Below, in pieces: positions 25,520 through 32,603 of a DNA stretch of 37,286 bases; position 1 is the stretch's first letter; the number at the start of each line of letters is the position of its first letter. Origin of the DNA: Prolixibacteraceae bacterium (lineage in GTDB: Bacteria > Bacteroidota > Bacteroidia > Bacteroidales > Prolixibacteraceae); assembly GCA_029975525.1 (NCBI GenBank), contig JARKOX010000252.1:1-37286 (forward strand). Reading direction: 5' to 3'. The notes under the pieces were generated by a model, which was given only the letters and a program-made list of their open reading frames with translations, had not been told where the DNA came from and did not search any database. Made by a program: the position numbers and the translations under genes.

Positions 25520-26891
25520 TTCGTGCTCCTTTTTTATTACAATCGGCCTCAAAACGGCCTTCTCCCCAGGTTTTTTCCAGGTTGGAAAAAGCCCGGTTGC
25601 TGGTGATTTTACCCTCTTTTTGCCAACGCTGCTGAAGGTAAATACAATCCGACATTTTGGCCATTCCCATCACCATATCTTCGGCGAGGGCATGGCAGTT
25701 GGGCGCGCCGCAGGCGCCGCAGTCAATTGCGGGAAGCTGGCAGATAATCCGGTTGACTTTGTCCATTTTTTCGATTGCCCTGGCCAGGTCGGCGTCGAGG
25801 CGGAATACCTGCGCCGGCGCAATCGGATCGGCAGCCAAACGGCCAACCACCTTCTCTTTGATCTCTTGCTCGGGTGAATTTTCGGCTGCCAGCGGGTAGT
25901 GACGCGACCGTCGCTGGAGCCGCTCCACCGTCAGAAAACGATTGCCCGACAATAAGATCCCGCCGGCACAACTCTGGTCGCAGGAGCGCAACTCCAGAAA
26001 ATCGATCTCCGGCACATCGTCGATCTCCAGCTTTTCAAGCATCTTCACCACATTATGGATCCCGTCGATGGCCATGGAACGTTTTTTAAAGAGCCGGGCT
26101 TCGCCCCGCGGCAGGCACCATAAAATTCCTTCGCGGGTCAGATGCTCGCGGCAGGCCGGATTGTCGGCAGGCTCTTCTTTCGAAACCACCTTCATCACCC
26201 GGTTATAAAGTTCGTTCATGTTGATGACGCCGTTGACAATACTCTCTTTCTCGCCCAGCGGACGCCTCACCGCCACAATTTTGGCCGAACAGGGGGCGAC
26301 ATAAAAAATGCCGATCTCCTCCTCCCGGGCTCCCTGCTGCTTCAGCTTTTCGATGGCAAAATGGGCAGCCAGGTCATGCGGCGCTTTCACCAACACGATA
26401 TGGTCGATGAGCGAGGGATATTTGATCTGGATCAGCCGGACAATAGCCGGACAAAACGAGGAGATCAGCGGACGGTGATCGGTATGGTCGCGGTGATATT
26501 CGCGAATCGCCTCGATGAGCCACTGAATGGGCTGTTCGACCTCAAAAACATGGGTAAACCCCAGCTGCAGCAAAGCCTGGTAGATCTGTCCTTCGGAAAT
26601 ATGGTCGGGAAACTGGCCGATCATCACCGACGGAAAGAGAACCACCCGGTATTTAAAATCATAAATCCGCGAAAGGTCGTCCTGCAGGATATAAAAGGCG
26701 TCGGCCGGGCACACGCGCATGCAGTTTCCGCAGTCGACACACCGCTGGTCGTTGATCACCGCCAGGCCGTTTCGGATGCGGATGGCCTCGGTGGGGCAAA
26801 CCTTCATGCAGTGGGTGCAGCCAAAACATTTGGCAGGATCAACTTTAATGGCGTGATATTTCGACGTACTGTTCAAAGTGTTGTTTTTCAA
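25506..26891 (-). CDS. Sensory [FeFe]-hydrogenase-like iron-sulfur protein (HydS/HfsB-like, no fused PAS)
   Basis: A 461 aa protein. Two [4Fe-4S] clusters lie at Cys22/25/28/32 and Cys51/54/57/61. The hydrogenase large-subunit C-terminal domain (about 80-320) keeps H-cluster cysteine positions: Cys147 in SSFCPAI, Cys201 in APCSAK, Cys304 and Cys308 in RSCDQSCAGG. The TSCCPAW-type proton-relay cysteine is Phe146, the following Trp is Ile, and the Glu after PCxxK is lost. A C-terminal [4Fe-4S] domain (about 391-416, CGACGAPNC) follows. The pattern fits the sensory hydrogenase groups rather than a turnover enzyme. Related clostridial proteins carry a C-terminal PAS; here it ends at about 461 aa and PAS domains are on a separate divergent gene. 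Confidence 0.9.
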   Translation of the reverse strand: MKNNTLNSTSKYHAIKVDPAKCFGCTHCMKVCPTEAIRIRNGLAVINDQRCVDCGNCMRVCPADAFYILQDDLSRIYDFKYRVVLFPSVMIGQFPDHISEGQIYQALLQLGFTHVFEVEQPIQWLIEAIREYHRDHTDHRPLISSFCPAIVRLIQIKYPSLIDHIVLVKAPHDLAAHFAIEKLKQQGAREEEIGIFYVAPCSAKIVAVRRPLGEKESIVNGVINMNELYNRVMKVVSKEEPADNPACREHLTREGILWCLPRGEARLFKKRSMAIDGIHNVVKMLEKLEIDDVPEIDFLELRSCDQSCAGGILLSGNRFLTVERLQRRSRHYPLAAENSPEQEIKEKVVGRLAADPIAPAQVFRLDADLARAIEKMDKVNRIICQLPAIDCGACGAPNCHALAEDMVMGMAKMSDCIYLQQRWQKEGKITSNRAFSNLEKTWGEGRFEADCNKKGARNEGF

Positions 26892-26911
26892 TTTTGAATT
26901 CAGAATAGCAA

Positions 26912-27328
26912 TTAAAAAAAGTTCACCATTTTCACGGTAGTTCCCTGGCCGGGTTCGCTGGTGATCTCCAGCAGGTCGGTATTGCGTTTGATGTTGGGCA
27001 GCCCCATTCCGGCGCCAAACCCCATCTCGCGCACCTCTTTCGAGGCGGTGGAATATCCTTCGCGCATGGCCAGTTCGATGTCGGGAATGCCCGCCCCGCG
27101 GTCGGTGAGCAGCATGGTGATCTTCTCCTCATCCACGGTCACCCGGATCACCCCTTCCAGGGCGTGCGCCACCACATTCACTTCGGCCTCATACAGGGCG
27201 ATGACGATGCTCTTGATCTTCTTCGGGTCGATGTCCAACTGCTTGAGCACTTTTTTAACCTGGCTCGACGCATCGCCTGCATGTGAAAAGTCGCCCCCTT
27301 TCACCTGGTATGTCAGCTCAACCGCCAT
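26912..27328 (-). CDS. RsbW-like anti-sigma regulatory ATPase/kinase
   Basis: A 138 aa serine-protein-kinase-type ATPase of the anti-sigma family. N-box: ALYEAEVNVVAHA (Glu47, Asn51). G1: TDRGAGIPDIELAMREGYST (Asp76). G2: GFGAGMGLPNI. Length and motifs match RsbW/SpoIIAB relatives. Its ATG overlaps the upstream DRTGG stop by one base (TGATG). In RsbW systems such a kinase phosphorylates a STAS antagonist and is opposed by a PP2C/SpoIIE phosphatase; a SpoIIE protein is encoded divergently nearby, but no STAS protein or sigma factor was found in the window. Confidence 0.9.
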   Translation of the reverse strand: MAVELTYQVKGGDFSHAGDASSQVKKVLKQLDIDPKKIKSIVIALYEAEVNVVAHALEGVIRVTVDEEKITMLLTDRGAGIPDIELAMREGYSTASKEVREMGFGAGMGLPNIKRNTDLLEITSEPGQGTTVKMVNFF

Positions 27329-27672
27329 CAGTATACCGGTTTTAAGCCGGCGTGATAAAGAATCCCGCTGGTTTTGAAGAGCGAAAAAGAGGTTTCGAGC
27401 AGCACCATGTTGTTCTCTTTGGCCAGCTCAACCATTTCGTCGGTCACCTTCTTGTTTCGCGTAAAAAGGATGTACTGGATATCGGCCATCTCGGCAGTCC
27501 GGATGGCCTGCACATTCGACAGGCCGGTAATCAGCAGCAGATTTTCGGTATCGAGGGTCAGCACATCGCTCATCAAATCGGAGCTGAATCCTTTTTCCAC
27601 CTCATGCCCGGTCTTTTCCTCTCCGCAAACCACGGTGGCCCCGGTGAGCCTGACGACTTCTGATATCTTCAT
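27328..27672 (-). CDS. DRTGG-domain protein (first gene of the hydrogenase operon)
   Basis: A 114 aa single-domain protein. It has MKISEVVRLTGATVVCGEEKTGHEVEKGFSSDLMSDVLTLDTE at the N-terminus, where the SSDLMSDVL motif is shared with the paralogue at 25160-25519, and ends NNMVLLETSFSLFKTSGILYHAGL. It opens the ten-gene minus-strand operon. The likely role is a regulatory or ligand-binding partner of the RsbW-like ATPase to which it is translationally coupled. Confidence 0.85.
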   Translation of the reverse strand: MKISEVVRLTGATVVCGEEKTGHEVEKGFSSDLMSDVLTLDTENLLLITGLSNVQAIRTAEMADIQYILFTRNKKVTDEMVELAKENNMVLLETSFSLFKTSGILYHAGLKPVY

Positions 27673-27765
27673 AAATCCTGTTTAAAAAAGTGTGATAATG
27701 AGCTAATTTTGTCATAAAAACCATGAGGAGTGTCACTTCTGTCCCTGTTTTTCGGCAGCTGAATT

Positions 27766-27777
27766 AAACTTAAGTTT
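27766..27777. promoter_or_regulatory. 12 bp perfect palindrome near the hydrogenase operon promoter
   Basis: AAACTTAAGTTT is a perfect inverted repeat lying just downstream of the predicted -7 element of the minus-strand operon, near its transcription start. It could be an operator for the hydrogenase or PAS/SpoIIE genes. AT-rich palindromes arise by chance, so the call is weak. Confidence 0.3.
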
Positions 27778-27788
27778 TTGTTTCCCGA

Positions 27789-27796
27789 CAAAGATA
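27789..27796 (-). promoter_or_regulatory. Candidate -7 element of the hydrogenase operon
   Basis: On the minus strand TATCTTTG matches the Bacteroidota -7 consensus TAnnTTTG. It predicts a start near 27782 and a 5' leader of about 110 nt before the first DRTGG gene. A TTTG at 27825-27822 is 25 nt upstream, longer than the usual 19-21. Confidence 0.45.
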
Positions 27797-27914
27797 CATT
27801 ATCGTCCCCTGAATTGCTGTTCAAAAAAGGGGAATAAGAGGTGTTATAGAATATTTTAAAATGAGTTGAAATAACCTGGGTAAATCTGTAATTTTCGGAG
27901 AAAAACCGGCATTT

Positions 27915-28841
27915 ATGATTTACGACGAAAAATCATTCCAACAGAATTATCTCGACGATCCGGCGATTCACCAGAAAATCATCGACACCCTCCCGATTCC
28001 GATCTTTTACCGCAACCAGGAGGGGGTTTATGTAACCTGCAATATCGCTCACGAAAAATTTGTGGGGATTCCGCGGGAGCGGCTCATCGGGAAAACCGTG
28101 TTCGACATCCAGCCGCCTGACATTGCCGAAATCTACTCAAAACGCGACAAGGAGCTGTTTGAAAGTCCCGGCGACCAGGTGTATGAAACCAAAATCCGCA
28201 CCAGCGACGGATCGTTGCGCGACGTCGTCTTCCAAAAGGCGGTGATCCGCGACGACGCCGGCGAAATCATCGGGATTGTCGGCTCCATCTTCGACGTTAC
28301 CGAACGCAAAAAAGCAGAAATGCGGCTGGAACGCGCCAAGGAATCGATGATCATTTCGTCGCACATGCTGCACAAAATCCGGGCGGGCATCATCATTGTC
28401 AATAAAAACTTCAAGGTGATCGACTCGAACGAAAGTTTTGCCGCCATGATGGGCGACGAGATCACCGAACTGTATGAAACCATTCCGGGGCTGCGCGGGG
28501 CCGACGTGTCGGAGCTGGTCCCCGATGTCATTTTCAAGATGATTGCCGGCATCATGTCGTCGGGCGAAAACAACCTGGAACGCGACCTGAAATTCCAGAA
28601 CAAACTGCTGCACGTATCGGTGGTTACCATCTACAAGCAGCGGGTGGTTGGGGCGGTGATCCGCGACATGTCGGCGCCCATGCTGGTGCGCGACGAAATC
28701 ATCAGCCGGGCGCAGCGGGTGACCAAACAAAATATTGAAACCGTACAAAAAGTAGCCTTCCTGCTGGGAGAAAATGCCGCCCAGACCGAAGAGCTGCTCA
28801 ACTCCATCATTCAATCATACCGGTACAGCGATGACGAATAA
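27915..28841 (+). CDS. Tandem-PAS sensor protein without an output domain
   Basis: A 308 aa protein. PAS 1 (about 17-135) has the PAC-like end VVFQKAVIRDDAGEIIGIVGSIFDVTERKKAE. PAS 2 is about 150-255 (IRAGIIIVNKNFKVIDSNESFAAMMGDE). A helical C-terminus (VTKQNIETVQKVAFLLGENAAQTEELLNSII) resembles the tail of clostridial sensory hydrogenases in which a PAS is fused to the H-cluster domain. No kinase, GGDEF or DNA-binding domain is present, so output is probably through the overlapping SpoIIE gene. It diverges from the hydrogenase operon across a 242 bp region. Confidence 0.85.
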   Translation: MIYDEKSFQQNYLDDPAIHQKIIDTLPIPIFYRNQEGVYVTCNIAHEKFVGIPRERLIGKTVFDIQPPDIAEIYSKRDKELFESPGDQVYETKIRTSDGSLRDVVFQKAVIRDDAGEIIGIVGSIFDVTERKKAEMRLERAKESMIISSHMLHKIRAGIIIVNKNFKVIDSNESFAAMMGDEITELYETIPGLRGADVSELVPDVIFKMIAGIMSSGENNLERDLKFQNKLLHVSVVTIYKQRVVGAVIRDMSAPMLVRDEIISRAQRVTKQNIETVQKVAFLLGENAAQTEELLNSIIQSYRYSDDE

Positions 28842-30024
28842 CCATCCCGACTACCACGTGGAAATTGACGTGGAACAGAAACGTCCCAAAGGCCAGATTG
28901 CCTGCGGGGACGTATTCCACTCGCGCATCATCAAGGAAGAGGGGCGCACCATCCTGGCCATGAGCGACGGCATTGGCCACGGCGTGAAAGCCAACGTACT
29001 GGCGACCCTCACGGCATCCATGGCCATCAACTACTCCACCTTCCACACCCGCCCCGAAATTGCGGCGCGCATCATCATGCGGGCGCTGCCAAAAAGCAAG
29101 GACGGCCTGGAAAACTATGCCACTTTTACCCTGATTGAGATTGAAGCCGACGGCCGTGTCCGGATCATCAACTACGACAATCCCAAAACCATCATCCTGC
29201 GCGGCAACAAAATTCTGGAACCCCAGGAGTACCACCTGGCGGTCAGAGGAGTTGAAAATGCAGGAAAAATCCTGCGCTGCCGCGAGTTTACGGCCCGCAA
29301 GGAGGACCGCCTGATCTTCCTCTCCGATGGCGTTCCGCAGTCGGGGCTGGGGACCGACCGCTACCCGATGGGCTGGGGACTGGAGCATATCACCGACTTT
29401 GTTATGAGCCAGATCACCCGCATGCCCGATATCTCGGCCACCAAACTGGCCCGCAAAATCATCAACCAGGCCGGCATGAACGACAATTTCAACCTGAAAG
29501 ACGATGCCACCTGCGGCGTGATCTATTTTCGCGAGCCCCGCGAATTTCTGCTCATTACCGGGCCGCCGTTCTACAAAATCAAAGACAACGACTTTGTAAA
29601 CCAAATCACCAACTTCAAAGGGAAAAAGGTGATTTGTGGCGGAACCACGGCCGAAATCATCGCCCGCGAATTGAACCTGAAACTGGAAGCCGAACATGAA
29701 TTTTCGGAAGCCGCCCTGCCTCCCAAGGCCCGCATGGAGGGATTTGAACTGGTTACCGAAGGCATCCTCACCATCGGAAAGGTAGAGGAGATCCTCGAAA
29801 ACTACACCAGCGAAACCCGCCTGAGCGACTCGCCGGCCGACGAAATTGTACACCTGCTGCTGCAACACGACATCATCAACATCATTGTGGGAACCCGCAT
29901 CAACTGGGCGCATCAGGACCCCGACCAGCCGGTTGAACTTGAAATCCGGAAAGTGGTTGTCAAACGGATCATCAAACTGCTGGAGGAAAAGTTCTTCAAA
30001 GAGGTGCGGGCTGATTTTGTGTAG
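28831..30024 (+). CDS. SpoIIE/PP2C-type serine phosphatase with C-terminal extension
   Basis: A 397 aa protein from the ATG at 28831, which overlaps the PAS gene end by 11 bp; a longer in-frame start at 28774 lies deep in the PAS gene and is rejected. The SpoIIE/PP2C domain (about 5-230) shows metal-binding aspartates in LAMSDGIGHG, IFLSDGVPQSG and LKDDATCGVI. The C-terminal region (about 231-397) has LLITGPPFYKIKDND, KKVICGGTTAEIIAREL and IINIIVGTRINWAH, seen in hydrogenase-linked homologues but not recognised as a characterised domain. It probably opposes the RsbW-like kinase encoded across the divergent promoter region. Confidence 0.9.
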   Translation: MTNNHPDYHVEIDVEQKRPKGQIACGDVFHSRIIKEEGRTILAMSDGIGHGVKANVLATLTASMAINYSTFHTRPEIAARIIMRALPKSKDGLENYATFTLIEIEADGRVRIINYDNPKTIILRGNKILEPQEYHLAVRGVENAGKILRCREFTARKEDRLIFLSDGVPQSGLGTDRYPMGWGLEHITDFVMSQITRMPDISATKLARKIINQAGMNDNFNLKDDATCGVIYFREPREFLLITGPPFYKIKDNDFVNQITNFKGKKVICGGTTAEIIARELNLKLEAEHEFSEAALPPKARMEGFELVTEGILTIGKVEEILENYTSETRLSDSPADEIVHLLLQHDIINIIVGTRINWAHQDPDQPVELEIRKVVVKRIIKLLEEKFFKEVRADFV

Positions 30025-30249
30025 CACCGGCCAACCGGCCCGCTTTTCAACTGATTTTCGTCCGAAGAAGCGAGGTTTTTTTTCACCGTATACCGCACAA
30101 ACTGTCTGAAAAACACCGTAATTTTCAATAAAAATATCACTCACAAAAAGGAACGGTTTGCGCATGCAGCTGCTGTCAGCCCGACAGCTCCTGCCGCCGG
30201 ATATCAGAAAAATTCGCAACAAAAGATTTTAAAATAAAACGACGCCACC
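30025..30249. other. Intergenic region after the SpoIIE phosphatase gene
   Basis: 225 bp, no gene. A small perfect hairpin GCTGTC/GACAGC (30172-30188, 5 nt loop) lacks a U-tract. A GGCC/GGCC hairpin just after the stop is too weak to call a terminator. No clear promoter pair was found for the gene at 30250. Confidence 0.4.
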
Positions 30250-30537
30250 ATGAAAAGAGAAGAATTCCAGGAACAGGCCAAACAGAAGATCGACGACATC
30301 TTCCGGAAAATCGATGAATTGGAAGTTAAAAAAGAGGCCGCTTCCGAATCGGTAAAAGAAAAGATCGGCGAACAGATCGAAGCGCTCAAGCAAAAGAAGA
30401 ATGAACTCCTCGAAAAGTTTGACAACCTGAAAGAGGCCAGCGCCGAGTCGTGGGAAGACCTAAAAGAGGCCTTCACCGAAAGCACGGAGGTTTTCTGGCA
30501 CAAAATCACCGGCATCAAAAAACATTTCCGGGATTAG
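30250..30537 (+). CDS. Small coiled-coil protein, function unknown
   Basis: A 95 aa, highly charged, cysteine-free protein starting MKREEFQEQAKQKID. Heptad-like Lys/Glu-rich helices (KKEAASESVKEKIGEQIEALKQKKNELLEKFDNLKEA is split by few breaks) predict a continuous alpha-helical coiled coil. The C-terminus is basic/aromatic (VFWHKITGIKKHFRD). Small coiled-coil stress proteins of this sort are common in bacteria, but no family was identified. It is followed by a bidirectional terminator. Confidence 0.7.
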   Translation: MKREEFQEQAKQKIDDIFRKIDELEVKKEAASESVKEKIGEQIEALKQKKNELLEKFDNLKEASAESWEDLKEAFTESTEVFWHKITGIKKHFRD

Positions 30538-30546
30538 CATAAAAAA

Positions 30547-30570
30547 GCCCGGCTGTTTCGGAAGCCGGGC
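30547..30570. terminator. Bidirectional terminator between convergent genes
   Basis: 8 bp GC-rich stem GCCCGGCT/AGCCGGGC with 8 nt loop. Six A before it give a U-tract on the minus strand, ending the NIPSNAP gene. On the plus strand a weaker CGGTTTGTTTT follows. Confidence 0.8.
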
Positions 30571-30589
30571 CGGTTTGTTTTCCTGCCAA

Positions 30590-31375
30590 TCAGATTTGCG
30601 ATCCCTCTTCGGGAAGCAGGAATATTTTATTCACCTTGCTGACCGTGTTGGCATACTCCGGTTTGCCGCTCATGGTTTTCCAGTCGTCGCTCACGCGGAA
30701 TTTCCCCCAGTTGGTCTCCCGCTCGGCCATGTCGCTGAACCACAACATGTACATGAGGGCAGGCATTTGCGGGCCCGCCAGAATTTTCCCAAAGAAGACC
30801 GAATGAAGCCCCACCCGGTCGAAGAGCGGCAGCTCCTCTTTGTTGAACATCAAAATCTTCCGCCGGCCGGCATCTTCGTTGTAACTTTCGTAGGTGCGCA
30901 GTTCAAACAATCCGCGTCCGGCAGCCGGCTGCCGCAGCTGCGGAATCGCATCGAAAGCTTCCAGCAGGTAGGTTTGGTAACGTTCAAAAAGCGGCTTTTC
31001 GGCCGGCAGCTGGTGATAACTTTCCGCATTTTTCTGAAAAGTTTCACTGGTAACCATCTCCTGCTGAATGGCAAAATAGTCCTGCATGTTGGGATAGGTA
31101 CAAAGCACATAGAGTTTGGGGGGATCCTGCAGGCTGTATTCTGAAAAGATGCCCACCTTTCCGCCTTTGCTGTTGACAAACGGCATCAGCGCTTCGGTGA
31201 GGTATTTTTTCAACGTGGTTTTTGCTCCGCCGCCGGTGAGCTGGTAAACCCGCCATTCGTAAACCTCCTTGTTTTGAGCAGCCGCCTGTGGCCGGGCTGC
31301 CGAAGCCAGCGGGGCAAAAGCCGCTGCTGCGCCGGCAGCTACTGCCGAGCTTTTCAGAAATGATCTTCGTTTCAT
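30590..31375 (-). CDS. NIPSNAP-family protein with Tat-type signal
   Basis: A 261 aa exported protein. The ATG at 31375 gives MKRRSFLKSSAVAAGAAAAFAP, a twin-arginine signal (RRSFLK) followed by a hydrophobic stretch and an Ala-rich cleavage region. Two NIPSNAP-like dimeric alpha+beta-barrel repeats follow (about 38-130, starting VYEWRVYQL; about 150-258, starting GLFELRTYES). These proteins are common in Bacteroidota periplasm and related to carbohydrate-associated or monooxygenase-like folds, but enzymatic function is not known. Tat export suggests folding before export, perhaps with a cofactor. Confidence 0.82.
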   Translation of the reverse strand: MKRRSFLKSSAVAAGAAAAFAPLASAARPQAAAQNKEVYEWRVYQLTGGGAKTTLKKYLTEALMPFVNSKGGKVGIFSEYSLQDPPKLYVLCTYPNMQDYFAIQQEMVTSETFQKNAESYHQLPAEKPLFERYQTYLLEAFDAIPQLRQPAAGRGLFELRTYESYNEDAGRRKILMFNKEELPLFDRVGLHSVFFGKILAGPQMPALMYMLWFSDMAERETNWGKFRVSDDWKTMSGKPEYANTVSKVNKIFLLPEEGSQI

Positions 31376-31428
31376 TGTATTCAAAAATTAAAGTTTGGTA
31401 TTTAAAGTTAAGTTTTCCGGCACCGCAA

Positions 31429-31956
31429 TTACAGATCGGAAGGCTGGGTTTCGTCCAGCTTAACATCCCGGGGCGGGACTGTCATTCCGGGAGAAAGGCG
31501 GATACGTCGTTTTCCGGCGGTGTGGATCTGCAGCAACTCATCCTCGTCGGGGCTGGCGCTGCTCCCAAAATAGAGATTGTAGGTCACGCCGATGGGCACC
31601 AGCAGACGGCAGGTTTTTCCGGGAGGGATGCGGATGTCGGTAAAATCGCAGTAGTTTTCATTGTCCCAGGTGGCATCGGTGAACATATTCACAAACAGGG
31701 TGTCGCTGGCCACACTGACCAGCCTCAGCCTTTTAAACACCTGTCCGGCCGGGAAATACCCCACATCAACTTCGGCTGCAGCCGACACCACCATTGAACC
31801 CAGTGTCAGCAGAATATCGGAAGCTACCCGGCCCGAACGTTCCGACTGCAGTTCGTGCTGCCGTTTCAGGCTCGACGCATCGTGGATGTAGCGGTAGGAA
31901 CTGCAGGATGCCAGCAACACTCCAACCACCGGAATGGCAAAAAGTATCCGTTTCAT
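31429..31956 (-). CDS. Predicted lipoprotein, function unknown
   Basis: A 175 aa protein from the ATG at 31956 with a lipoprotein signal peptide: MKRILFAIPVVGVLLASC, Cys18 in the lipobox LASC. The mature part has ASDTLFVNMFTDATWDNENYCDFTDIRIPPGKTCRLLVPIGVTYNLYF, which suggests a beta-rich domain. No family was recognised. A longer in-frame start at 32004 would destroy the signal peptide and is not used. It lies 53 bp upstream of the NIPSNAP gene. Confidence 0.75.
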   Translation of the reverse strand: MKRILFAIPVVGVLLASCSSYRYIHDASSLKRQHELQSERSGRVASDILLTLGSMVVSAAAEVDVGYFPAGQVFKRLRLVSVASDTLFVNMFTDATWDNENYCDFTDIRIPPGKTCRLLVPIGVTYNLYFGSSASPDEDELLQIHTAGKRRIRLSPGMTVPPRDVKLDETQPSDL

Positions 31957-32058
31957 AGGCTCGAAAATACGACTCTTTCCACAAAAAATGGTCCGTAAAA
32001 CCAAAAAACAGGGTTATTCAGACTGTTGTCAAACAAGCAAAATTATTTTCCTGCCGGT

Positions 32059-32089
32059 TTTGCTACTCTGGGCAGATTACATATATTTG
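32059..32089 (+). promoter_or_regulatory. Canonical Bacteroidota promoter
   Basis: TTTG at 32059-32062 and TATATTTG at 32082-32089, separated by exactly 19 nt. This matches the primary sigma consensus TTTG-N19-TAnnTTTG. The expected start near 32096 leaves only about 10 nt before the ATG at 32107, and the promoter may also serve secDF. Confidence 0.8.
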
Positions 32090-32106
32090 CGTCCGCCTGA
32101 TATAAC

Positions 32107-32511
32107 ATGTTGAAACTGAAAAAATACATAACCAAAAAGAGGTTGATCAAACTGGCAGTTTTTCTGGTTATTGCCGGAGGAGCCTGGTTATTCGACTACT
32201 ATCACCAGGGCAGTTCCTCTGCTGCCGGCAACATGGAACAATCAGAAGCCCCGGCCGGCGAGGCTTTCCACTATTTTTGCAGCCCCGTCAACACTTTTTC
32301 ACTGAAAGCGCCCGCTTCGAAACAGGCTTTCAAAAAATTTCAGCAAAAAAATGAAACCCGTTTTATGTTGCTGCACCACAGCCAGCGCTCGTTTCACCTG
32401 TTGAAGGCTGAATCGCTGCAGCAACACGGTCCCTGCCCCCACTTTCGGAACCTCACCGTTTTCAGGGAGTGCCACGCGGCAACTCCCGACGACCAGCCCC
32501 CGCTGGCTTAA
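32107..32511 (+). CDS. Small single-pass membrane or secreted protein upstream of secDF, function unknown
   Basis: A 134 aa protein with a basic N-terminus (KLKKYITKKRLIK) and one hydrophobic segment (about 15-31, LAVFLVIAGGAWLF), giving an N-in membrane anchor or uncleaved signal. The remaining soluble part is low-complexity and His/Phe-rich, with three Cys. No family was recognised. It begins 10 nt after the predicted start of a strong promoter and is followed after 92 bp by secDF. Confidence 0.6.
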   Translation: MLKLKKYITKKRLIKLAVFLVIAGGAWLFDYYHQGSSSAAGNMEQSEAPAGEAFHYFCSPVNTFSLKAPASKQAFKKFQQKNETRFMLLHHSQRSFHLLKAESLQQHGPCPHFRNLTVFRECHAATPDDQPPLA

Positions 32512-32603
32512 CTGGCTTTTACACCTTCCGGTGCGGAGCTAAACCGCTCTGTTTCTGCAAATCCATTCAAAAAAATTAAATCATAAATTTTAAATGTTTT
32601 ACC

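Noticed and set aside
28774-28830. Longer in-frame start for the SpoIIE protein
   Set aside because: Extension lies within the PAS gene in another frame and has no similarity; the ATG at 28831 gives a typical short overlap.
30025-30046. Possible terminator after the SpoIIE gene (GGCC/GGCC)
   Set aside because: Only a 4 bp stem with a poor T-run.
30172-30188. GCTGTC/GACAGC hairpin
   Set aside because: No U-tract, short stem, and no conserved structure visible; not enough to call a terminator or RNA.
28807-30222. 471-codon minus-strand frame opposite the SpoIIE gene
   Set aside because: No motif; the plus-strand phosphatase has complete metal-binding motifs.
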